Positions 51,987-61,030 are shown, numbered from the stretch's first letter. The stretch: 64,000 bases of DNA from an uncultured Lachnospiraceae bacterium (GCA_910587105.1 CAJUMB010000001.1:1-64000); one strand, 5' to 3'. Numbers and translations are program-made. The notes: generated by a model from the letters alone, not told the origin.

Positions 51987-52988
51987 ATGCGTAAACTATA
52001 TGCGATAAGCGGTGTAACAGGAATGACTGGCAATGAATTAGTTCGTCAGATTCTTGTTAATGGAAGTAAGGACCATATTCTTGGTTTTGATAATTTCTAT
52101 GCGTCATCCATTGAAACAGTCTCTGACCATATTCATGATGAACGTTTTGAGTTCTTTGAGTATGATCTGAATAATAAAGAGCAGATGCAGGATTTTGAAA
52201 ATAGAATAAAGGCTGTTGTTAGTGTTTATGATGAAGTTATCTACATTAATTGTGCGGCTGTTGTACATACAGAACATTTCTATCATGTGTATGAGACATT
52301 TGCAACCAATGTGGAGGGGATGAATGATTTTCTCCAGCAGGCTGTCCGTGTTGGTGCCCACAAGTACATCAATTGCTCCACATCAGAAGTCTACTCTATG
52401 AATTCCTGGAATGAGAATGGTGGTGTGAAAGAAAACGATTATCTAACGATGTCCACCGCTGAACATAGCCAGAGAACCAGTTATGCGGCAGGTAAGTTGA
52501 TAACAGAATTTTTTATTAAAGATGCGGTTAATGAAGGAAAGATTAAAGGATGCTCCATTCGGTTTGCTAATGTTTACAGCAAAGATGAAAGATACCCAAA
52601 ACACATTATTCCATTCATTATAAACAGTTTACGTGATAATGGTAAGGTGGTTTTGCTCGAAAATTCAAAGAAAAACAAAAGGACCTTTTTAAATAATTAT
52701 GACAGCTGCAGTGCAGTGTTGGCGCTGGGTTCCTCTGACTCTGCTCTGGATGGCACCATATATAACGTAGCTACAGACGAGGAAATTTCAATCATTGAGC
52801 TTGTAAATCTTTGTGCTGCAAAAATGGGAGTAGAAAACCCTGTAATTGAATTCAGTGGATATCGCGAATCTGATCCCGAGAGAAGATTACTATCCACAGA
52901 AAAGATTCGGACAAGAACTTCTTGGAAACCATTGGTAAACCTCGATAAGGGGCTTGATGAGTGCATTAAAAATTATCTGAAAAGGTGA
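51987..52988 (+). CDS. NAD-dependent epimerase/dehydratase (extended SDR)
   Basis: A 333-aa extended short-chain dehydrogenase with N-terminal GVTGMTGNELVRQIL and the catalytic YxxxK in SYAAGKLI (about residue 163-170); Ser-Thr residues in NCSTSEVYSM complete the triad. These enzymes act on nucleotide sugars (4-epimerases, 4,6-dehydratases). GAAAGG precedes ATG 51987. The substrate may be a nucleotide sugar for this polymer or, less likely, a nucleotide-linked phosphonate. Confidence 0.9.
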   Translation: MRKLYAISGVTGMTGNELVRQILVNGSKDHILGFDNFYASSIETVSDHIHDERFEFFEYDLNNKEQMQDFENRIKAVVSVYDEVIYINCAAVVHTEHFYHVYETFATNVEGMNDFLQQAVRVGAHKYINCSTSEVYSMNSWNENGGVKENDYLTMSTAEHSQRTSYAAGKLITEFFIKDAVNEGKIKGCSIRFANVYSKDERYPKHIIPFIINSLRDNGKVVLLENSKKNKRTFLNNYDSCSAVLALGSSDSALDGTIYNVATDEEISIIELVNLCAAKMGVENPVIEFSGYRESDPERRLLSTEKIRTRTSWKPLVNLDKGLDECIKNYLKR

Positions 52989-52995
52989 GAAGCAG

Positions 52996-53748
52996 ATGAG
53001 AGCAGCAATTATAACTGTTGCCGGGAAATCAAGCAGGTTTAATAAGGGGATTCCAGAAGCAGAAAAGCAGCTGAAAGCGATATATGGAGGGAACGATAAC
53101 ACTTTACTGTATCATCTCCTTCAGAAGTGTGCTTTTGCCGATCGCATTGTTGTCGTTGGCGGATATAAGTTTGAAAGCTTAAAAGATTATTGTATTGGAT
53201 TGGAATCACTCATAAGAAATAAAATCTCTTTGGTTTTTAACGATCATTACGAAGATTTGGCTTCAGGGTACAGTTTGTATCTGGGCCTTCAAGAGGCATT
53301 TAAACATAACGCTGAAGAAATTCTTTTTGTTGAAGGAGACCTGGATATGGACAATGAATCTTTTGCGAAAGTAGTGAGGTCAGAAAAAAGTGTTTTAACA
53401 TATACATTTGAGCCAATTTACGCCAATAAAGCAGTTGTTTTATATAAGAATGATAGAAATCAGTACTGCTATGCATTTAACAGCAGCCACGGTCTACTGT
53501 CAGTCCAATCGCCTTTTTCCTGTATTCTGAATTCAGGCCAGACTTGGAAATTTACGGAAATTGACACATTAAAACGAGCCAATGAGCAATTTTATAAAGA
53601 ATCCAGAGATGAGACAAATCTTCGTATTATTCAGAATTACCTTGATATGGGAGTAGTAGCAGACTTGATAAGTATTAAACGATGGACAAATTGCAATACA
53701 AAAGAAGATTATAAACAAATTGTTTCATATTGGGAGGAAGAACAATGA
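52996..53748 (+). CDS. NTP-transferase (sugar-phosphate or phosphonate cytidylyltransferase-like)
   Basis: A 250-aa nucleotidyltransferase-fold protein opening AAIITVAGKSSRFNKGIPEA, a variant of the GxGxRx-P-K nucleotide loop, with the metal-binding acidic motif VEGDLDMDN near residue 115. Relatives activate choline-phosphate, aminoethylphosphonate (PntC) or sugar phosphates with CTP. Its place between two oxidoreductases in a phosphonate block, with LicD upstream, favours CTP-activation of a phosphonate. The gene overlaps the start of the next one by 4 nt. Confidence 0.82.
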   Translation: MRAAIITVAGKSSRFNKGIPEAEKQLKAIYGGNDNTLLYHLLQKCAFADRIVVVGGYKFESLKDYCIGLESLIRNKISLVFNDHYEDLASGYSLYLGLQEAFKHNAEEILFVEGDLDMDNESFAKVVRSEKSVLTYTFEPIYANKAVVLYKNDRNQYCYAFNSSHGLLSVQSPFSCILNSGQTWKFTEIDTLKRANEQFYKESRDETNLRIIQNYLDMGVVADLISIKRWTNCNTKEDYKQIVSYWEEEQ

Positions 53749-54929
53749 GGACTTTGCAAGAACGCCTAAAAATTATTGAGAGGCATATTAACGAGAAAAA
53801 TATCAAAGTGATGATTATTGGCCTTGGCAGCGTTGGATCTTATCTGCTGGACTATTTGATCAGCAAAAATGACTCAGGGATAAGTGTTGTTGTTGTTGGC
53901 AGGGATGAGGAAAAGATGCAGACTAAGGTGAATATTACCCGTATTGCAGGACTAATTCGAGGTATTAATAAGTCACATGTTTATATAGAAGGAGGCGTGG
54001 ACCTTAATGATATTGATACCATTCAAAAGGTAATCGAAAAACATCAGCCAGATTTCATCGTCAATTCCAGCCGTGCCTATCCGGGACTTAAATATGGCAG
54101 CATTTCATGGGCAAATGTCAGAGCGTATGGTATTTGGAGCCCGTTGGCGATTCGGTTTATAAAGAATATTATGGAAGCGTGTGATAAGGCAGATACAGAT
54201 GCGATTGTCATTAATACATCATACTCCGATGCAGTTATTCCGTGGCTTAAGAGCGCAGGAAAGGCATATCCTGATTTCGGATCCGGTAATCTTAATCATC
54301 TTGTTCCCCGTATGAAATTTGCGGCGGCAGAGATGCTTGGAGTCGAAGATTACTGGAATGTAGATATAATGTTTGCCGCCGGTCATTTCCACGATGTATG
54401 TATCAGTAAAGAAGGACAGACTGAAAATGTTGATCTGCCTTTAAAGATTTATTATAAAGGTCAGGAGAAGGAGCTTTCTAATGATCAGCTCTATTTAGCC
54501 TGCAAGATTGCCATGCCTGTGGACCAGACGAGAAATATGATGAATGCATCTTCAAACTACCAGATCATCACAGCAGTTATCGAGGCAGTGCGGAGACATG
54601 AAGACCAGAAGGTGTTTATACCGGGCTTTGGCGGGAATATCGGCGGATACCCTGTTCAGATTGGATATAAGGATGGTCAGTTGGATGCGTGGATCGATGA
54701 GTCTGTTTTCAGTTTTGAAGAAATGAACAAGTCTGACAGGGTTTCAATGGCACTTGACGGCGTGGAGGATGTTGTTAACGGTGAACTCATCTACACAGAT
54801 GCTTTGATTGAAAAGGCAAAAATGGCATTTGGCGTGAGGCTTCCGAAGAAAGTGCCGTTTGAGGATATTGAGAAAACCGCTGAGTTTATTATTGACGAAA
54901 TCATCTTACCACAGATAGAGAAAAAGTAA
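53745..54929 (+). CDS. Uncharacterised Rossmann-fold dehydrogenase of the phosphonate block
   Basis: A 394-aa oxidoreductase-like protein. The NAD(P) motif VMIIGLGSVGSYLLDYL occurs at about residues 24-40 and further acidic and Asn-Ser motifs (DFIVNSSRAY) resemble saccharopine- or homoserine-dehydrogenase-like folds; I do not recognise a named family. ATG 53745 overlaps the NTP-transferase stop with GGAGG inside that gene. Because the block makes phosphonoacetaldehyde but has no transaminase, this enzyme could reduce or further modify it. That is inference. Confidence 0.7.
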   Translation: MRTLQERLKIIERHINEKNIKVMIIGLGSVGSYLLDYLISKNDSGISVVVVGRDEEKMQTKVNITRIAGLIRGINKSHVYIEGGVDLNDIDTIQKVIEKHQPDFIVNSSRAYPGLKYGSISWANVRAYGIWSPLAIRFIKNIMEACDKADTDAIVINTSYSDAVIPWLKSAGKAYPDFGSGNLNHLVPRMKFAAAEMLGVEDYWNVDIMFAAGHFHDVCISKEGQTENVDLPLKIYYKGQEKELSNDQLYLACKIAMPVDQTRNMMNASSNYQIITAVIEAVRRHEDQKVFIPGFGGNIGGYPVQIGYKDGQLDAWIDESVFSFEEMNKSDRVSMALDGVEDVVNGELIYTDALIEKAKMAFGVRLPKKVPFEDIEKTAEFIIDEIILPQIEKK

Positions 54930-55041
54930 GACAACATTAGGGTTCGGAGAATGTTTGAGAAAAAATCACTATTTTCTTATTCAATAACAATGGCGGTGTG
55001 AATTACAGATTGCTTTGAGGCGGTGAAGTTATAGGTGAAAT

Positions 55042-56076
55042 ATGGATAAAGAGCGTATTGCATTTATAGATACAGCGAGAGGAATTGGAATTCTGCTGGT
55101 GGTTTTTGGGCATGTGGTCTGGGGAAAAAATTATCCAATGACTGGTGCTGACACCATCAGCAACTATATATATTCTTTCCATATGCCACTATTTTTTGTC
55201 CTCAGTGGCTTATGTATCAAAAAAAGTAAGGTGCTTGGCAAAGATGCACTGAAAAAGATGGCCAAGTCATATCTGGTTCCGTATATAGTATGGACTATTT
55301 TATATATGACGGCATTTCAGACGCTGGCTATGTTTAGAGGCGAGCCGTCTGTCATTAGTTGTGACAGGAACATTTTTGCACACGCGATTTCTATTTGTGG
55401 CGTTGCACCTCTCTGGTTTTTATTGGCACTATTTATTGCAGAAACAATTGTACTTACTGCTAAAAAACTCTATTTTTTAGGGGGGGGGAGAGAAAGAGCG
55501 GCATGTATCATTTTGATCATTGTCTCAATAGGATTGTCAATTTGGTACGAACAACTTGACGATATGAATCTCCTTGCGAGAAATTATCTGATGGGGACAC
55601 TGCGGATTTTTCCGACAACGTTTTTTGTCCTTGTGGGGTATGGCTTTAAAGATAGGATTTTGAAGTGTACTGCATGGGCTATTAAAAGGCGGATTATTGT
55701 TATTTTTGTTTTGTTGTTGATTCAGGCGGCTGTTTGTCTGACATGGAACGAAAGAATAGATGTACAGCTGTTTTCGCTTGCAAATCCATGGATTTATTTC
55801 GTGAAATCTTTAAATGGAACATATATTATTCTACTGATAGCACAGCTGATACACAGTAAACTGCTTACATTCCTTGGAACAAAAACAAAAGAACTGATGA
55901 TATTACATTATCCGCCATTTTATTACACTGTTGTTTTACGAATTCTGCTTGGAAAAATATTTTCACCAAATATTGCAGGAGCGATTATCATCACAGTAAT
56001 TACGATATCATGTTGTTTGTTCATCGATAAAATAATGAGTAGACTGCGGATTTATAATATGGCAATGGGGAGATAG
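55042..56076 (+). CDS. Membrane acyltransferase (acyltransferase 3 family)
   Basis: A 344-aa polytopic protein with about ten hydrophobic segments. The start RIAFIDTARGIGILLVVFGH contains the family's His, and FHMPLFFVLSG follows. Members transfer acetyl or other acyl groups to exported sugars at the membrane. A 112-bp gap precedes it. It is the third potential acylating gene of the locus and suggests O-acetylation of the polymer. Confidence 0.9.
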   Translation: MDKERIAFIDTARGIGILLVVFGHVVWGKNYPMTGADTISNYIYSFHMPLFFVLSGLCIKKSKVLGKDALKKMAKSYLVPYIVWTILYMTAFQTLAMFRGEPSVISCDRNIFAHAISICGVAPLWFLLALFIAETIVLTAKKLYFLGGGRERAACIILIIVSIGLSIWYEQLDDMNLLARNYLMGTLRIFPTTFFVLVGYGFKDRILKCTAWAIKRRIIVIFVLLLIQAAVCLTWNERIDVQLFSLANPWIYFVKSLNGTYIILLIAQLIHSKLLTFLGTKTKELMILHYPPFYYTVVLRILLGKIFSPNIAGAIIITVITISCCLFIDKIMSRLRIYNMAMGR

Positions 56077-56090
56077 ACGGAGGTTTCATA

Positions 56091-57212
56091 GTGAAAGTAG
56101 AAAACTTGATAAAGATCATAGAATCTGACTTCTATGCCGGTGTTCCAGATTCACAGCTCAGGGCTCTGTGTAATTATTTAATGTCCACCTATGGTATCGA
56201 TCCAAAACATCATATCATCGGCGCAAATGAAGGAAACTGTACAGCTTTAGCTGCAGGATATTATCTGGCAACTGGGAGGGTTCCTGTAGTATATATGCAA
56301 AATTCGGGAGAGGGCAACATCATTAATCCAGCAGCATCTCTGCTCAATGATAAGATATATGCAATACCTGTAATCTTCATCATTGGGTGGCGTGGAGAGC
56401 CGGGTATTCATGACGAACCACAGCATATCTATCAGGGAGCGGTTACTATAAAGCTTCTGGATGACATGGGAATAGAGAGCTTCGTGATTGGGAAGGAGAC
56501 TACTGATTATGAAGTGGCCTCGAAGATGGATGAGTTTCGTTCCATCCTGGCAACCGGAAAAGATGTAGCCTTTATTATTAGCAAAGATGCCCTTACTGAT
56601 GCCCCGAAGGTTGAATATAAGAACAACAACACGATGATCCGTGAAAAAATCATCCAGCATATAGTTGCTGTTTCCGGTGATGATTTAATTGTATCTACAA
56701 CAGGAAAGATAAGCCGTGAACTCTTTGAAACAAGAGTGGCACTGAATCAGTCTCATAAATATGATTTCCTGACCGTTGGTTCTATGGGGCACAGTTCGTC
56801 AATTGCTTTGGGTGTGGCAATCAACAAGCCCGATACACGTATCTGGTGTGTTGACGGTGATGGTGCTGTTCTTATGCATATGGGCGCTATGGCGGTGCTT
56901 GGGGCTAATAAACCGAAAAATTTGGTGCATGTTGTGATTAATAATGGCGCTCATGAAACAGTTGGCGGCATGCCTACAGTAGCTGGGAGTATTGACCTGG
57001 CAGCGATTGCAAAAGCCTGTGGATACCCATATACTGTGTGTGTCGATAACTTTGCAGCTCTCGACAAAGAACTTGGAACGATAAAGAGAAGAGCTGAATT
57101 AAGCTTGATAGAGGTGAAATGTTCAATTGGTGCGAGAGAAGATTTGGGGCGGCCTACAACCACAGCTCTTGAGAATAAGCAGAACTTTATGGAGTATTTG
57201 AAGATGCTGTGA
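56091..57212 (+). CDS. Phosphonopyruvate decarboxylase
   Basis: A 373-aa TPP-dependent decarboxylase that converts phosphonopyruvate to phosphonoacetaldehyde, pulling the unfavourable PEP-mutase reaction forward. The N-terminal FYAGVPDSQLRALCNYL, the GWRGEPGIHDEPQH loop and the TPP motif VDGDGAVLMHMGAM ending in VINNGAHETVGGMP are diagnostic. The start is GTG 56091 with GGAGG upstream. It is the last gene of the polysaccharide/phosphonate block. No aminoethylphosphonate transaminase gene follows. Confidence 0.95.
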   Translation: MKVENLIKIIESDFYAGVPDSQLRALCNYLMSTYGIDPKHHIIGANEGNCTALAAGYYLATGRVPVVYMQNSGEGNIINPAASLLNDKIYAIPVIFIIGWRGEPGIHDEPQHIYQGAVTIKLLDDMGIESFVIGKETTDYEVASKMDEFRSILATGKDVAFIISKDALTDAPKVEYKNNNTMIREKIIQHIVAVSGDDLIVSTTGKISRELFETRVALNQSHKYDFLTVGSMGHSSSIALGVAINKPDTRIWCVDGDGAVLMHMGAMAVLGANKPKNLVHVVINNGAHETVGGMPTVAGSIDLAAIAKACGYPYTVCVDNFAALDKELGTIKRRAELSLIEVKCSIGAREDLGRPTTTALENKQNFMEYLKML

Positions 57213-57580
57213 CGCACAGCATTTAATGGAGATGTCAAGTAATCAGCAATGAACAACGGGGGTGGCGGTAATCGGAGACAAGTAAAACGCCAGTACTGGT
57301 GCTGTCTGAGCAAAACGGAAAACTGCCAGTCCGGCAGTTTCTGGATTATGCTGGGGATAAAGGAAACGGCCTCGTGGATTACCAGTTGTATATTCCTCAG
57401 AATGGTTCAGTGAGTCATCCCAGAGTAACTATCCTTCTCTACTAAAATGAAATTGGCCTAAGACTGGTTCGCCGGGCGGCCTAGAAAACACCCTGTACTG
57501 CCACACGCTTTAGTATCTGTGGAAACTGCCCAGAACCCGGATTATCCTTGGGAACCATTGTGCTGGCAGAGACAAAGATT
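57213..57580. other. Non-coding or decayed stretch after the phosphonate block
   Basis: No gene with a ribosome binding site is visible. A frame without a start codon (about 57281-57445 +; it includes GLVDYQLYIPQNG) is open for about 50 codons and may be a scar. Nothing else could be identified. Confidence 0.4.
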
Positions 57581-57983
57581 TTACAGGTATCGCTTGCAGA
57601 AATCGGCAGGTGACATGATATCCGGCTCTGCTGGGTAATGGATGAGATTACCGGAAATCAGAATGGCATGGCAAAATTTTGCCACTTCATAAAACTTTCT
57701 GTCCGTTTCATCCCGGTTAAAGGTCACATCCGTAATCGGGTTGGCAATAACTGAGATACCGTTCTTCAGTTTCCGCGGCTTTTGCGCGCATATTGTTCAA
57801 AGCAATCATGGCTTTTGCCTGACGGACTGACTGTACAATTTCGTCAAAACTGCCTTCGGGAATGTCAATGACCAGAGCCGAAGGTTTGTTGTTATTCGTG
57901 AGGATAACCTCATCACCACTGGTCAGATCAGCCCGCATTTTTTGGGAATCAGTGCGTAAATCGCGTACAGAATAAAAATTTAT
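57581..57983 (-). pseudogene. Scar of a Phd-type antitoxin / PIN-domain toxin pair
   Basis: On the minus strand, sequence from 57983 encodes an antitoxin of the Phd/YefM family (FYSVRDLRTDSQ, then SGDEVILTNNNKPSALVIDI, then QAKAMIALNNMRAKAAE). AGGAGG stands 7 nt before an ATA codon at 57983 where ATG is expected; an in-frame ATG exists only at 57938. After MRAKAAE the frame shifts: the antitoxin frame ends at 57717, while another frame continues as the C-terminus of a PIN toxin (VTFNRDETDRKFYEVAKFCH, AILISGNLIHYP, to a stop at 57581). The toxin N-terminus and the antitoxin C-terminus are missing, so a deletion fused the two remnants. Neither part should be functional, though the antitoxin DNA-binding part could persist. 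Confidence 0.75.
57669..57684. repeat. 16-bp palindrome in the toxin-antitoxin scar
   Basis: TGGCAAAA is directly followed by its complement TTTTGCCA. It lies inside the PIN-toxin remnant and may be coincidental. Confidence 0.4.
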
Positions 57984-58092
57984 AAGCCCACCTCCTGATC
58001 ATATGGTCCACGATTAGGTCCAAAAATTCAACATTTTCTAAACGTGAGATTGAATAAAGAACAGTAATACCAAATAAAATAAGCAGCACAGA

Positions 58093-58123
58093 AGCATCGA
58101 CCATAATGGCCGGTGCTTTTTTT
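58093..58123 (+). terminator. Intrinsic terminator before the recombinase gene
   Basis: A stem of about 10 bp (AGCATCGACC / GGCCGGTGCT, one mismatch and one wobble) with a 5-nt loop is followed by TTTTTTT. It may end transcription from the polysaccharide/phosphonate operon. Confidence 0.75.
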
Positions 58124-58281
58124 ATGCCTAAAGATACATGAACACCGCAATGAGACTAAGTTTGTATTTCCATTTTTCAAATAAATCAAAATGTTGTAAA
58201 CTTACTATATTAGATTTCAAATTATTATTATGATAGACATAGAGCATGATCATATCAATCAATATCAGGGGGAAAATAACT

Positions 58282-59253
58282 ATGACAGGAACAGAAAAAT
58301 TTACAGATATTTCAGGGCTTTTTGCAAGTACAGCAGAGATGGTGGGGGCGTGCAGGGGAACAGTTTACGGCTATCTGCGGGTTTCTACAGCAGCGCAGTC
58401 ACACGAACGGCAGGCAGAGGCTATGAAAGAGCTGGGGGTGAAAGAAGAAAACATGTTTTTTGACAAGCAGTCCGGGAAAGACTTTGAACGTCCTGCGTAC
58501 CGGAAAATGACAGAAAAACTCCAGGAAGGGGATCTTCTTGTGATCAAAAGCCTTGACAGGCTGGGCAGAAATACCACAGAAGCAAAAGAGCAGTGGTGGA
58601 TTCTTACCAAAGAAAAGAAAGTAAGTATTGTGGTGATTGACACGCCCATCCTCAATGCGGGTAAAGAACTGGGGCCCCTGGGGCAGGCAGTTTCAGATAT
58701 CATCTTCACCATATTTTCATTAATTTCGGACTTCGACAGACACTCTATCTGGCAGAGAATGCATGAGGGGCTTATGGTGGCAATGAGGGAGCGGGGAGTG
58801 AAGCCAGGGCGCAAAGCGCTGTCCATTCCAGAAAATTTTTCCTCTGTCAGAGAGGAAATAAAGGAAGGAAAAATCTCACAGAGAGCTGCGGCGAAAAAGC
58901 TGGGCGTAGACAGAAAAACACTCAAAAAATGGATAGAACAGGAATCTGAAACGGAAAAGAAAGAAGTCCGGCCCATAGAACCCGCTTTAGATGAAAGGGC
59001 AGACAGTATGAGAAATGACCTTGGGGAAGCGACTGTAAAGAAAACTGCTAAAACAGGGAAAAGGGGGCAGGCTCATAAGCATACGAATGCACCGCCGAAA
59101 AAAGCCATGAAAACCAGTCAAGGAAAAGCGGAAAAAGAAATTGTGAAAATCGATCAGACGGCAGGACCCAAAATAGGCAGGGAGATTTTTGAAATAGGGA
59201 AAACAGAAAAAACCATGAAGATTAAAAGGAGGTGGAACAATCATAATAAGTGA
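58282..59253 (+). CDS. Serine recombinase (resolvase/invertase family) with unusual extensions
   Basis: A 323-aa protein. The resolvase domain (about residues 28-170) begins VYGYLRVSTAAQ with the nucleophile at Ser35 and has IKSLDRLGRNT; a helix-turn-helix follows (ISQRAAAKKLGVDRKTLKKW, about 205-224). Two things are odd: about 27 extra residues before the catalytic domain, and a Lys/Arg-rich tail of about 95 residues after the HTH. ATG 58282 follows GGGGGA. Such small recombinases invert or resolve DNA between short inverted sites; it may switch surface-polysaccharide genes, but no inversion sites were identified. Confidence 0.88.
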   Translation: MTGTEKFTDISGLFASTAEMVGACRGTVYGYLRVSTAAQSHERQAEAMKELGVKEENMFFDKQSGKDFERPAYRKMTEKLQEGDLLVIKSLDRLGRNTTEAKEQWWILTKEKKVSIVVIDTPILNAGKELGPLGQAVSDIIFTIFSLISDFDRHSIWQRMHEGLMVAMRERGVKPGRKALSIPENFSSVREEIKEGKISQRAAAKKLGVDRKTLKKWIEQESETEKKEVRPIEPALDERADSMRNDLGEATVKKTAKTGKRGQAHKHTNAPPKKAMKTSQGKAEKEIVKIDQTAGPKIGREIFEIGKTEKTMKIKRRWNNHNK

Positions 59254-59301
59254 TTACAGGCTGCACGCAGCTGAAGGAAATCCGCTTAGGAAATGAAAAA
59301 C

Positions 59302-59327
59302 GGGGAAAAATTCTTGAATTTTTCCCC
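59302..59327. terminator. Hairpin after the recombinase gene
   Basis: A near-perfect 12-bp stem (GGGGAAAAATTC / GAATTTTTCCCC) with a 2-nt centre lies 48 nt after the recombinase stop. The U-run is within the stem, so it is a plausible bidirectional terminator. Confidence 0.55.
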
Positions 59328-59553
59328 ATAGATTTCCAAAATCCGACTCATTGTTTTCTATACAAAATACATAAAGAACATTGACAAATTTCAGAAATAT
59401 TAGTGCAAACTTAACTTGTTATTAAGAATAACATATCTCTTTTTACTTGTCAACAGATATGGAGACTTTTTCAAGAATTAATCCCCAATAGATATGTATA
59501 AAAGTGCAGATTTCAGAGGTATTTCTACAAAGAAAGGCAGGGGATGCACAGGA

Positions 59554-60951
59554 ATGACAGAAAAGGAGATCGATTTGCAGGATCTGCTTTTGGAGGTTCT
59601 ATCCCACTGGCGTGGGATGATCCTTTGGACACTCATAGGCGGAATTGCATTAACAGCTTTGAGTTTTCTTAAGCTGCCGCAGACGGCTGCAGGAACACAA
59701 GCCGGGCGGAGTGGAGGCCCTGCCCTGTCGGCATTGAAAGATAAAATGACGCAGGCAGAACTTGCTGATGTAGATCATGTATTGTTAAATGAATATGCCT
59801 GCAGAAAATGGCAGTCTTATATGGAAGAATCTGTACTTATGAAGATTGATACTTCTCAGGTTTATCAGGCAAATCTGATTTATGCGGTCAATACAGGCAG
59901 TCGGAAAGCGAATCTGACAAAGTTGTATGAAGACTTACTGTCTACCGGTTATATGTATGGTTTTGTTGCTTCTGAGATAGATCATATTACAGTGCTTGAT
60001 GCCCGTGAGCTGATCAATGTCACAAATTCCGGCCAATCCATACAGGGGCAGGCAGATCCATCTTTTTGCATTACCATCACTGCAGGAACCAGAAAGGACT
60101 GCACATCCATAGTGGAGGCTGTACAAGATTATACAGAAAAGGTACATCAGAATGTACTGCAAAACTATGGTGTCAGCCATAATATCATCCTTTTGCAGAA
60201 CCACATAACTGCCACATGCAATACTGATTTATTACAGAAGCAGATTGATGTCAGAAGCAGGGTTAATTCTCTCCAGTCAGAAATAGCAGACATGACAGGC
60301 GGTTTTTCAAAGGAGCAGACTCAGTACTATCAGAAGCTGTCAGAAAATGACAGGGCTGTGGCAGATGAACCTCCGGGTCTGATTGACAGGGCAAAATACA
60401 CCGTATTGGGGATGTTTCTGGGAATGTTGATTTATATATTCCCGGTATCCTTCAAATATATTCTGGAGGAAAAACTTCGGTATGGTGACAACTGTGAAGA
60501 ATTGTTTCAGATACCCATACTGGGGTATATACCGGCTGGATGGGCAGCAACAGGAGCATTTGCAAAAATTGACCATGGGCTGTACAAATTGCGCAATAGA
60601 AACCGCCCTGTGATTCCCAGGGAAAACGCCGAAAAATTGTCAGCAGCAACAGTGGTCATGGCTGCACAGAAAAAAGGGGTTGACTGTGTACATATTGTGG
60701 GCTGTGATCTTACATTGGAAACTTCCGCAGAAACAGGAGAAGTAATCCGCCAGGCTTTAAAGGCGGAGGGGATCAATTACCAGGCTGTGGATCATATTTT
60801 ATATCACGCAGACGCAAGGCTTTTACTGAGAAATGCTGAAATGGCGGTAATCATAGAAAAGGCTGGGTGTCCCTTACGCATGATTTTTCAGGAACTGAAG
60901 ATATTGAAACAGCAGGAAATTGAGATATCAGGCATGATTATAATAGAATAA
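59554..60951 (+). CDS. Wzz/capsular-kinase-like membrane protein without a nucleotide-binding loop
   Basis: A 465-aa protein. It has one transmembrane helix near residues 22-40, a large outside domain, a second helix near 281-303 (LGMFLGMLIYIFPVSF), and a C-terminal cytoplasmic domain that looks like the Rossmann-type kinase domain of tyrosine autokinases (AATVVMAAQKKGVDCVHIVG) but lacks a Walker A motif. It therefore resembles a chain-length regulator with an inactive kinase domain. ATG 59554 is preferred over 59494, which lacks a ribosome binding site. It is close to an EpsG-type polymerase. Confidence 0.72.
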   Translation: MTEKEIDLQDLLLEVLSHWRGMILWTLIGGIALTALSFLKLPQTAAGTQAGRSGGPALSALKDKMTQAELADVDHVLLNEYACRKWQSYMEESVLMKIDTSQVYQANLIYAVNTGSRKANLTKLYEDLLSTGYMYGFVASEIDHITVLDARELINVTNSGQSIQGQADPSFCITITAGTRKDCTSIVEAVQDYTEKVHQNVLQNYGVSHNIILLQNHITATCNTDLLQKQIDVRSRVNSLQSEIADMTGGFSKEQTQYYQKLSENDRAVADEPPGLIDRAKYTVLGMFLGMLIYIFPVSFKYILEEKLRYGDNCEELFQIPILGYIPAGWAATGAFAKIDHGLYKLRNRNRPVIPRENAEKLSAATVVMAAQKKGVDCVHIVGCDLTLETSAETGEVIRQALKAEGINYQAVDHILYHADARLLLRNAEMAVIIEKAGCPLRMIFQELKILKQQEIEISGMIIIE

Positions 60952-61030
60952 TGTATGAGGGGATGCATATTTTACCATTGCATGAATACTGAAGCTGTCA
61001 GAGTTGAAATAGAAGTGGAGGATCATTTTT

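Noticed and set aside
57996..58255. 9-bp direct repeats TGATCATAT as recombination sites of the serine recombinase
   Set aside because: The repeat is short, A+T-rich and partly self-complementary; by itself it is too weak to call an att or inversion site.
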